Below, piece by piece: positions 52,145 through 61,000 of a stretch of 64,000 nt of DNA; within the stretch, counting starts at the first letter, position 1, and every line of letters starts with the position of its first letter. The DNA comes from Silvibacterium acidisoli (GTDB lineage: Bacteria > Acidobacteriota > Terriglobia > Terriglobales > Acidobacteriaceae). The stretch spans positions 186,001 to 250,000 of the forward strand of contig CP085323.1 of NCBI GenBank assembly GCA_022870745.1. The letters are read 5' to 3'. Made by a program: the position numbers and the translations under genes. The notes beneath the pieces are model-generated. The model was not told where the DNA came from, did not search any database, and worked only from the letters and a program-made list of their open reading frames with translations.

Positions 52145-53137
52145 CTAGCCTTCCCAGTAGACATATCCATCTTCGCGCATCGTCTCGAGCGCCTCCCGAA
52201 ATACCGGGCGGAGATCGTGCTTCGATGCAATCACGAATCCTTCGTCCTCCGGGCTCTCCCGGATATATACATCGAATACCTCAAACCACTTGAGAATCTC
52301 GTCCTCGCCGCGGGAGAGGAAATCCTGCGTAGTAAGCCTGGGTAGAACGAAAGCCAACCCCTCGTAGCCTGCACTGCCCTTCAGATCTGCGCCGAAAAGC
52401 TCCCTGCTTTTCCTGCCGAACGTATCGACCCGCTTCGACGTACGATCGGCTTCGAGATTGACGCCCAGTTCTTCTTTCAAAGGACGCATGGAGGGATGGT
52501 TCCGAAGCCACGCCGGCATTCTTCCCGGAGCGGCCGGATCGAAGTCCTCGGTAAACGTCTGCAGCATCGAGTACTTCCGAAGAAATTTGGGAATGGTGAC
52601 ATTCTGCAGCGGCGGAGCGGGAGTCTGCGGCAGCATCTCTTCGCTGCTGCTCCCGGAAAATATGAGAGTCGCGCCTCCATACCCCATAAATATTCGCGTG
52701 AAATCGCCGGCAAGATCCTTCTTCAGCCGGAATGCCGTCTCAGTCATGAAAGGCTCAATACTCGGGTTCTTCCGATTGAATGCGAATCGCTTCATCACTT
52801 CAGGCGTAAGCTTGACCGGCGCTGCCTGGTTGAGAGAGCGGCTCGGCCCGGGAATCGGTCCGTAGCGGTGAAGCTTCTTGTGAAATGTCTTCTGCAGCTC
52901 CTCGTTTTTTCTAAGCACACGTGAGTGGAGAAAATGCAGCTTTTCCAGCTTGAGAGACGACAGGCCCTGCTCGAAGCGCTGCAGAAACAGGATCAACCAC
53001 TCACGTTGTGCATCCGGCATTGGATCGAAGCGTGCGGGCATCCAGAAAAGGCTGAAGCTCTGCAAGGCAGACGCCTGCCGGAGCGGCAACAACATTGCGC
53101 GCTCGAGCTCCAGCTCTTCTCTGACCTGATTACTCAT
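52145..53137 (-). CDS. Unknown protein of the type VI spike block
   Basis: 330 residues with GGAG before the ATG at 53137. There is no signal peptide and no membrane segment. The N-terminal half is charged and helical (LRKNEELQKTFHKKLHRYG). A C-terminal module (YIRESPEDEGFVIASKHDL) repeats in the following gene. I do not recognise a family. It follows the spike protein by 13 bp, so it could be a cargo or adaptor for that spike. No catalytic motif is evident. Confidence 0.65.
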   Translation of the reverse strand: MSNQVREELELERAMLLPLRQASALQSFSLFWMPARFDPMPDAQREWLILFLQRFEQGLSSLKLEKLHFLHSRVLRKNEELQKTFHKKLHRYGPIPGPSRSLNQAAPVKLTPEVMKRFAFNRKNPSIEPFMTETAFRLKKDLAGDFTRIFMGYGGATLIFSGSSSEEMLPQTPAPPLQNVTIPKFLRKYSMLQTFTEDFDPAAPGRMPAWLRNHPSMRPLKEELGVNLEADRTSKRVDTFGRKSRELFGADLKGSAGYEGLAFVLPRLTTQDFLSRGEDEILKWFEVFDVYIRESPEDEGFVIASKHDLRPVFREALETMREDGYVYWEG

Positions 53138-53150
53138 GAGGGCTCCATCC

Positions 53151-56100
53151 TTACGGCAGCGTGTGCCCGTAGCCCTCGTTCATCGGGCTTGCGTGATTGA
53201 TGGAGACCAGTTCGGTTCCCACCTGAACGCCGGTTTCGACGTGGATTGCATTCTCATGCGTCTCCTCGGCATGAACCTCGGTCTCGACCGCAGCCACATC
53301 TGTAGAGTTCGCAGACAGATAGTACTCGAGCAGCGACTCGTTGTCGTCTGTCACCGAAGCTTCCTCGTTCTCCACCGTAGTGTCGTTTTTCGAGAGAGAG
53401 GCCAGGTATTTGCTGAACAACGCTTCGCTCTTCCAGCCTCCAATATCGTACTTGTGACCGAAGAAGTCCTGCTTCGCGACGTTAATCGCAATGGAGTTGA
53501 TGGCGTTGCTGTTGGCTAATCCACTTGTGTCGCTCTTGAAGCCCTGGCAGGTGACCTTCTGCTGCGAGATCGTCACCCACTCCGGGTAAGTCTCATTCGA
53601 TGTAGACGTATGGGTGAGCGCGTGATCACCTACCTGGCTCTCCACCTTAGGGCCAAGCTGGGTGCGAATGGTGTTGCCATGCGTTGTCGCAGTATGGTTC
53701 CCCATCACCGTCTCGGTAAAGTTTCCCTGGTAGATGCGAACCTGCTCTCCCAGGTAAGTCTTCGTCGAAGAACCGGAAACAGTGTGTGCGGACTCGCCCG
53801 CTACCTGCTCGTTATGGTTCGCCTGCAGCGTCTTCTGGTAATCTCCGGTGACCGTCTTGCCGTAGGTTCCTGTCACCTGCTTCTCGTAGTTCGACTGCAC
53901 GCTCTTGCTGTACGGTCCAGTGATGTTGTTCGTGGAGCTTCCGGTGATCGCCTTCAGATAATCGGAGGTTACGGACTTGCTGTAGCTGCCCGTAATGGCG
54001 TTATCGGAGTTGCCGGTAATCGCCTTGCTGTAGTTCGACTGCACCGTCTTCGAGTAATTTCCCGTGACTGCATGCATGTGATTGCCGGTCACGTCCTTGG
54101 TGTAGTTGCCGGTGATGCCGTTCTGCGAATCGCCTGTGATCGACTTCGTGTAGTTCGACGCGATCGTCTTGCTGTAGTCGCCAATGATCGAATTCGTCGA
54201 GGTACCGACGATGGATTTGCTGTAATCGGAAGCGACCGTCTTTGTATAGTTCCCGGTGATCGCATGCATGTGGTTCCCGGTCACGTCCTTGGTGTAGTTG
54301 CCGGTGATGCCGTTCTGCGAATTCCCCGTAATCGTCTTGGCGTAGTTCGAAGCGATCGTCTTGCTGTAATCACCGGTGATCGAGTTGGTTGAGGTACCGA
54401 CGATCGACTTGCTGTAATCGGAGGCGACCGTCTTTGTGTAGTTTCCGGTAATCGCGTGCGTGTGGTTGCCCGTCACGTCCTTGGTGTAGTTGCCGATGAT
54501 GCCATTCTGCGAATTGCCCGTGATCTGCTTCGCATAGTTCGAAGCGATGGTCTTGCTGTAATCACCGGTGATGCTGTTTGTCGAGGTGCCAGTAATCGAC
54601 TTGCTGTAATCGGAGGCGACCGTCTTCGTGTAGTTTCCCGTGATCGCGTGCGTGTGGTTGCCCGTCACGTCCTTGGTGTAGTTGCCGATGATGCCGTTCT
54701 GCGAATTGCCCGTGATCTGTTTCGTGTAGTCCGACTGGACTGACTTGATGTAATCGCCGGTGATCGCATTCGTCGAAATGCCGGTGATCTGCTTGGTGTA
54801 GTTCGAAGCGACCGCTTTCGAATAGTTGCCGGTGATCGCATGCGTCGCATTGCCGGCGATCTCTTTGTTGTAGTTGCCAGTGATCCCGTTCTGCGAGTTG
54901 CCCGTGATCGTCTTCACATAATCCGACTGCACCGTCTTGGTGTAATCGCCGGTGATCGCATTGGTCGAAGTGCCTGTGATTGCTTTCGTGTAATTCGAAG
55001 CGACCGCCTTCGAGTAATTTCCGGTGATGGCGTGGGTCGCGTTACCGGCGATCTCCTTGTTGTAGTTGCCAGTGATTCCGTTCTGTGAGTTGCCCGTGAT
55101 CGTCTTTACGTAATTGGAGGCAATCGTCTTCGTATAGTCGCCGGTGATGGCGTTGGTCGAGGTGCCCGTGATCGCCTTGGCATAATCCGCTGAGACCACC
55201 TTGCTGTAATCGCCCGTGACCTGTTTGCTGTAGCTGCCGACGATTCCGTTCTGCGAATTCCCGGTGACCTCCTTTACGTAGTTCGACTGCACGGTCTTGG
55301 TGTAGTCCCCGGTGATCGCGTTCGTCGAGGTGCCGGTGATCGTCTTCGCGTAATCGGCTGCAACCGTCTTGCTGTAATTGCCTGTAATGGCATGGGTCGC
55401 ATTGCCGGCAACCTGTTTGTCGTAATTGCCTACAATGCCATTCTGCGAGTTCCCCGTGATCTGCTTCACATAGTTCGACTGAACTGTTTTGGTGTAGTCG
55501 CCCGTGATCGCGTTTGTCGAGGCACCCGTAACCTGCTTGTTGTAGTTGGAAGCGACGGTCTTCGTGTAGTCGCCCACCACGCCATGGAAGGAGTTGCCCG
55601 TCACTTCCTTTGTGTAGTTCGACTGCACAGTCTTGAGGTAGTCGCCCTGCACGGAGTGGACCGCGCTGCCCATCACGCCCTTGTTGTAGTTCGCAAGCAC
55701 CGTCTTGCTGTAGTTGCCGGTCACATGCTGGTCGGCGCTGCCCTGAACGAGCTTTCCGTAGTTGCCGTCGATGGCGTTATCGGAGTTGCCACGAACGGTT
55801 TTCACGTAATCCGACTGCACGGACTTAATGTAGTCGCCCTGTACGTGATTCACAGAGACGCCTGCGACACTCTTGCCGTAGTTCGAAGCAACGTCTTTGG
55901 TGTAGTTCCCGGTAATCGCATGAGTGCTGTTGCCGGTCACCTGCTTGCCGTAGTTGCCGACGATAGCGTTATTCGAATTGCCGGTGATCGTCTTCTGATA
56001 GTCCTGCGAAACGGCCTTGCTGTAGTTGCCGGCAATATGGTTCGTTGAATCGCCGATGACCTGCTTGTTGTAGTTCTGGGCGACGTTCTTGGTGTAATCT

Positions 56101-56423
56101 CCGGCAACATGGATCAGTGAGTCGGACATGACTGAGCGCGCATAGGGTCCCATGACGGTCACGCTGCGGCCAAGGTTGACCAGATGTGTCTCCGCCATCC
56201 CGACTTCCGAGTTCAGGTTCATGCCGACGGTTGTGGTGCGGTTCTGGTCCACGCGAAGGTTCTGGCTCCCGTGCACCACCGCCACATCGGAGCCAGGATA
56301 AAGCAGGCCTGCCGGTGTTCCGATAGCCGGCAGTACAAGGCTCCCGGTGCTGCCGATGCTCCGGTCAGTACGCGGGTCCATCACCCGCCGTGCGGTCTGG
56401 ATACTTCCGTTAAATACCTGCAT
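53151..56423 (-). CDS. Octapeptide-repeat spike protein (detached VgrG/gp5 beta-helix)
   Basis: 1090 residues. After a short N-terminal region, residues about 49-941 are one continuous octad repeat, consensus [IV]-x-G-[ND]-x-x-x-x, with Tyr-x-Lys alternating (for example ITGNYSKAVASNYTKA). This is the repeat that builds the triple-stranded beta-helix at the tip of phage gp5 and VgrG. There is no gpD or OB domain: those are encoded just upstream in vgrG. The final 149 residues are acidic and non-repetitive (SLLEYYLSANSTDVAAVE) and may be tip or effector. Start ATG with GGGGGTG upstream. Assembly is probably as a trimer on VgrG. Confidence 0.8.
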   Translation of the reverse strand: MQVFNGSIQTARRVMDPRTDRSIGSTGSLVLPAIGTPAGLLYPGSDVAVVHGSQNLRVDQNRTTTVGMNLNSEVGMAETHLVNLGRSVTVMGPYARSVMSDSLIHVAGDYTKNVAQNYNKQVIGDSTNHIAGNYSKAVSQDYQKTITGNSNNAIVGNYGKQVTGNSTHAITGNYTKDVASNYGKSVAGVSVNHVQGDYIKSVQSDYVKTVRGNSDNAIDGNYGKLVQGSADQHVTGNYSKTVLANYNKGVMGSAVHSVQGDYLKTVQSNYTKEVTGNSFHGVVGDYTKTVASNYNKQVTGASTNAITGDYTKTVQSNYVKQITGNSQNGIVGNYDKQVAGNATHAITGNYSKTVAADYAKTITGTSTNAITGDYTKTVQSNYVKEVTGNSQNGIVGSYSKQVTGDYSKVVSADYAKAITGTSTNAITGDYTKTIASNYVKTITGNSQNGITGNYNKEIAGNATHAITGNYSKAVASNYTKAITGTSTNAITGDYTKTVQSDYVKTITGNSQNGITGNYNKEIAGNATHAITGNYSKAVASNYTKQITGISTNAITGDYIKSVQSDYTKQITGNSQNGIIGNYTKDVTGNHTHAITGNYTKTVASDYSKSITGTSTNSITGDYSKTIASNYAKQITGNSQNGIIGNYTKDVTGNHTHAITGNYTKTVASDYSKSIVGTSTNSITGDYSKTIASNYAKTITGNSQNGITGNYTKDVTGNHMHAITGNYTKTVASDYSKSIVGTSTNSIIGDYSKTIASNYTKSITGDSQNGITGNYTKDVTGNHMHAVTGNYSKTVQSNYSKAITGNSDNAITGSYSKSVTSDYLKAITGSSTNNITGPYSKSVQSNYEKQVTGTYGKTVTGDYQKTLQANHNEQVAGESAHTVSGSSTKTYLGEQVRIYQGNFTETVMGNHTATTHGNTIRTQLGPKVESQVGDHALTHTSTSNETYPEWVTISQQKVTCQGFKSDTSGLANSNAINSIAINVAKQDFFGHKYDIGGWKSEALFSKYLASLSKNDTTVENEEASVTDDNESLLEYYLSANSTDVAAVETEVHAEETHENAIHVETGVQVGTELVSINHASPMNEGYGHTLP
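53601..56279 (-). repeat. 24-bp octad repeat array with 192-bp higher-order period
   Basis: The coding repeat of the spike protein: about 111 units of 24 bp, grouped in the middle into about eight near-identical 192-bp super-units (eight octads each, one with seven). Neighbouring super-units differ by only a few codons. Confidence 0.85.
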
Positions 56424-56435
56424 AGGACACCCCCT

Positions 56436-58025
56436 TTACTCGCCGACTTCCCGCGACCAGTATTTGGCATTGAAATGAATGCGCCCGTTTGGAGCGCTGA
56501 AGATCAGGTCTCCGTGCTCGACCCTCATCACGATGGCAGGGCGGCCGGTCTCCGCCGCGCGCTCTACCATGAGCAATTTGGCATTTGTAGGTGTTGCAAT
56601 CGCAATCGCCTCTTCGCCCTGCTTGTCTACCAGCGAGATGCGATGGCCGCTCTTGGTAACGATGCGCTTGATATCGTTGCTATGCGTTTCGCCACCCCAG
56701 AAGTCTTCATTGGGCGTGTTGTCCACGCCATTCCACACAGAACCGATAATCACCGGCCGCTCCGGATCGCAATCCTCAAAAGCCACCAGCACCTCATCGC
56801 CTACTTCCGGCCGGAAAAGCAGGCCACGGTCGGCGCCCGCATAGAGGGTGGAGTGGCGGATCCAGCCGGTATCCCCTTCATCCTGCCAGTAGTAGCGCAC
56901 GCGCACCTGTCCCTGGCGGTGCGGATCGTCAATATCGACAACGCGCGCGGAATGCACGCCTTCCACGCGCGGCTTGGGATGCAACTCACTCGTGTACCAG
57001 CCGCTCCATGGAGTGCACGTAAAGCGATTCTGATATCCCTCGGCAGACCAGGTGTGAGTTACATTCAACAGGTAAAACTCGCCGGACGCAGCTTCCACCC
57101 CGCTGACCTGAATCTTCTGGCCAGGCAACAGGGATTCACAACGGCTCACGCCTTCGCACAGCACTCCACTTGCCGCGCTCCACTCCGCCTGGTTTTCGAT
57201 CGCCTGTTGATATTCCGCCACTGTCTTCGAGCGATTGCGCCGTCCGCGATATGCCGCAGGCATGATCTGCGTAGACTGCTGCAACACCGCTCCGGTAAAG
57301 CCTGAGGCGCCACCGCTCAGCGAAGGCTGCTTCTGCAGAGACTTGAAGTTCTGACTGACGGATTGCGAAAAATCATAATGACTGCCATCGATCTTCGCCG
57401 ACGCCAGCAGGCCCTTCAGGCGAAACTCCACAAGGCCGGTGTCAAGGTCGCTTCTCCATGTAAGGGTCGGCCCCGATGTTGTAAATCCCTGCGTGATCTC
57501 AATCCCGGTTGCTGTCGGATTTACATACAAACCCTGATCGGCACACAGACGGAGCAGAAAATTCCAATCGGTTTCATCCCACTGCACCAGGTCGAGTGTC
57601 GAGTTCTGCTGACCGCCAGTTACATTCGCTGCAATCCCCGCGCGTCCGGCGATCTGCTGGGCGACATTCGATACCGACGTGCTTCCGTAATAGAAGTAGC
57701 TCGCCGCCACCTCGAGCTTCACACTCTGGCTTGCACCATCGAGCACAACACGAAAGCTTCCATCCGCGATGTACGCCAGATCCGCCCCGTTCACAAAACC
57801 ATCAAAGAGCTTTACCCCGTCCGTGGATTCGAGGACGAAGGGCTTCCCGATCCAGCTTTCGACAGCCGGGCGATCTCCGGCCAGGTGAGACAACTCCACG
57901 GCGCAGGTGCTGTGCCTGTTGAGTCCCTTGCTCACCGTTGCGCTCACAAGTGTTCCCTTGCGGCCGATCAGGCTTACTTCGATCTCCTGACCATCGACCA
58001 GAATCTTCAGAGCTGTCTGGGCCAC
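56436..58025 (-). CDS. vgrG: VgrG spike hub protein
   Basis: 529 residues from a GTG at 58025 with AGGAG six bases upstream. A gpD/gp27-like part (SHLAGDRPAVESWIG, FDGFVNGADLAY, WDETDWNFLLRLCADQGLYV) and a gp5 OB-fold (DDPHRQGQVRVRYYWQDE, RPEVGDEVLVAFEDCDPERP) are present, but the protein stops just after a short beta region (HGDLIFSAPNGRIHF). Standard VgrG proteins continue into a beta-helix; here that is the next gene, 12 bp away. It should cap the Hcp tube as a trimer. Confidence 0.92.
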   Translation of the reverse strand: MAQTALKILVDGQEIEVSLIGRKGTLVSATVSKGLNRHSTCAVELSHLAGDRPAVESWIGKPFVLESTDGVKLFDGFVNGADLAYIADGSFRVVLDGASQSVKLEVAASYFYYGSTSVSNVAQQIAGRAGIAANVTGGQQNSTLDLVQWDETDWNFLLRLCADQGLYVNPTATGIEITQGFTTSGPTLTWRSDLDTGLVEFRLKGLLASAKIDGSHYDFSQSVSQNFKSLQKQPSLSGGASGFTGAVLQQSTQIMPAAYRGRRNRSKTVAEYQQAIENQAEWSAASGVLCEGVSRCESLLPGQKIQVSGVEAASGEFYLLNVTHTWSAEGYQNRFTCTPWSGWYTSELHPKPRVEGVHSARVVDIDDPHRQGQVRVRYYWQDEGDTGWIRHSTLYAGADRGLLFRPEVGDEVLVAFEDCDPERPVIIGSVWNGVDNTPNEDFWGGETHSNDIKRIVTKSGHRISLVDKQGEEAIAIATPTNAKLLMVERAAETGRPAIVMRVEHGDLIFSAPNGRIHFNAKYWSREVGE

Positions 58026-58049
58026 GCTGTTCTCCTCTTGTCCTGGGGT

Positions 58050-61000
58050 TTAGCGGCTGTATGAGAAGCCGTTGAGGGTTACGCTATCTTTAAAGCCGAA
58101 GCCGCCGTTGTTCAGGTCCTGTTTCAAACCTATCCAGGAGTGCACAAGCTTCCAGCGGTCTCCATCCCGAAGCCAGACAGAGATCTCATCGGCGCCTACA
58201 CGCGTCATCACCTGGTAAGGCCCTTTGCCGTGTACTTCAAACTGCTCTCCCTGTGTTTTCTTGCCTGCAATGACGGATGTCATGCTCAGCGAGTCACGAG
58301 AGAGAGTAAAGAGCAGATAGTTCTCCGCATCGCGATAGCCTGCAACCCACTGGACTTTCTGCCAGCCGAGCAGAAGCGCATGGCTCAGCACTCCCGAGAA
58401 CAGGTACGTGCCGATCTCAGGTTTTGTCTCGTAGAAACCAATGTCAGTAGCTGTGTGTGTGAGCGTATGGGCTTTTGCGTTCAGCGTCCATTGCCCCGCC
58501 TCCCAGCCATTCATCGTGGGACCTCCGGCAGGTGGATTCGCGGGCGCGAGCGCGATGTTGGCGGGCTGGGTCTGGCCAGCAGCCAGATCAACCGGAACGG
58601 ATCGCGAAACATACCCGAAGGCTGATGCTTCAATCCTGTATTTGCCCGCTGCTGCTTCGAGCCGGTTTCCGCTGACCGCGAGCTTCTGGTTGTTGCTGTT
58701 GAAGACAGAGACCTGCGCGTCTGACGGAGTAACCTGCAGAATGAGCATGCCGTTTACCGGTGCGGCAGGTTCTAGAGAAATGTCGCGCGTAGTGGCTGCG
58801 TTCTTATCGTCGATCACCACGTCCTGGTGGAGCGACTGTTTGCCTACCTGGGCAGCAACCGAATGCGAACCCAACGCAATCTTGCCGATCACAAGAGTGC
58901 CATCCGATCCCGTTTGACCAGCGGCCGCTCCATCGAGCGTGATCTGGGTTCCTGCTGGAGCATGCGCCCTGATCGTGCCAAGCGTCTTATGGAACGGAAG
59001 AGCAAGTTTCAACTGCTCCTGCGGCTTCAAGTCTACCGGCTGGCTGAATGGCGTATCGATGCCAGCCGAGGTGGCAACCAGGACATACTTGCCGGCAGGA
59101 ATATCACTCATGTCCAGCGACCCACCCGCAATCACACCCTGTTGCACGACCTTCGTGCCGCGCATCAGCTTCACATCGACGCCGTCAACCTCTGATGTAG
59201 CCGTAAGCGAAGCGGGGTTGCCGCTGCTTCGAAAAGCAATCAGCAACTGCCGCCCCGGCTCACTATCCACGTGGGCAACGGTGCCCTTCTCGCGGGTTCC
59301 CGCATAGATCGAATGCTGACCGTAGGGCAAATCCACGGCGAACGCATCGCTGCCGAGCTTGCCACTGAACTTGCCATCCACAAGGACAGGAGAACCCTTG
59401 GCCCCATATACCTCAGCCCTGCCATTCAGAGTGCTCACGGCTACTGCGCTAGCCACGTTGCCCCAGCCGCTCAAGGTTGCGGCAGCATCGGGATCTACCT
59501 GTGCCTGCAGACGAACGCTGCTGCCGTCCTCGTTCTTCCAGGTCAGTGTGTGTGCCCCCGTACTCAGTCCGATGGACGTGCCGGCGTTGCGCACGGCAAC
59601 CGCCTTCTCGTCATCCAGCCGCATCTCGCCTCGGCCTGTTACTTCCAGCACTTCAGCTGCGGGCACCAGTTTGAACTCAAGCTTTGCAGCGGTACCCACG
59701 CCAAGTTGCGCCTGTTGTGACTGTGGCACGTAGCCTGGGAGCTCCGCATCCAGCCTGGTATCACCGGCAGGCAGCGAAAGCTGTAATGTCGGATTCGCTA
59801 CGCCAAGCAGTTTGCCATCCTGGCGAATCATCGTGCCCGAAGGTTCAGCGGTAATCGTCACCGGAACCAGGCTTGGCGTTACCGGCTTCGGCGGCGCTTC
59901 GCTTTGCCGGGTCGATGGCTTGCGGTTAACAACCCACACGCCGAGTATCGCCAGCAACGCAATGCACGCTCCCCACAGCACAAATGTCGAACGCCGCGCC
60001 GGGGCCGGAGGAACCGCATGCGGAGCTGCCTTAGCCGGTGGCAACGCGGGAGGAACAACTGCGGGCAACACAGGCTGCACATCCACAATCGTCTGCAGAC
60101 GCGCCTTCACCATCTTTGACTCGGATTGAAATTCCTCGTCTTCCTGATAGCGGCCCGCAATCTGCTCGGCACTCGCCGCGGCCGCATACAACTGTTCCTT
60201 GTCGCTGATGGAGTCTGCTTCCAGACGCTTCCTTCGCAGAACATCCAGGTCGCGTCCGCGCCGTTCCGTGCGGCTCACATCCACTTCACGCAGAAACTGC
60301 TTCAAACGCACGCTCTGCGGATACCGGGTCAGAGCCTTCTTCAGAACATCGGTGGCTCCGGCAAGATCCCGCGCCGTGCGCAGTTGGCGCGCATCCGCGA
60401 GTATCGCATCGGTCTCCGTGTGCTCTTCCTGCTCTTCGAGAAAGCGCATAAAGCCGGAAGCTGCATGATTGCCCGGCTCAAGCGTCAGTATCTCCTCAAG
60501 ATAGGCACAGGCCTGCCGTGGACGATCCTGCGACGCGCGAGCTGCCGCCAGCAGGCCCTCCACCAGTTCGCTTCGCGCACGCTTCACCTTTGATCCAAGA
60601 TCGTAGGCGGCACGAAAGCGCTCCAGCCCCCGCTCGAAATCCCCTCTCTCTGTTGCCCGCCGTCCATCTGCAAGCAGCCGCTCAGCTTTTCCTGCCAGCT
60701 CACGCTGCTGGCGCAGATAGGGCCGCAGCTCCAGCAGCTCTGAATCGTCAGGCATGCTGTCGAGCGCCTGTTCCAGCAACCGGAGACCTTCATCGAGCTC
60801 GCCGCGTTCCGCCGCGCCGTTGATATCGGCAAGCCACCGGCTCTTCTGCTCCATCCGCTCACTCAACTGGCGGCGGAGGCGCACGTTCTGAATCTCAAAT
60901 TGCAGCCGGGGAAGAGCGGGATGAATCGTCTCCAGGGTCTCCCACTGCGCCAGGGCTTCTCCATACAACTCTCGCGCCTCGAGTTCGCGGGCTCGGCTAA

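Noticed and set aside
53610-56048. Several long open frames on the plus strand over the spike gene
   Set aside because: They are antisense shadows created by the repeat; the residues are valine/arginine-rich repeats with no start signals.
53601-56279. Regular 24-bp period that could be mistaken for a CRISPR or minisatellite array
   Set aside because: There are no unique spacers; the period is codon-aligned and encodes gp5-type octads in a single open frame.
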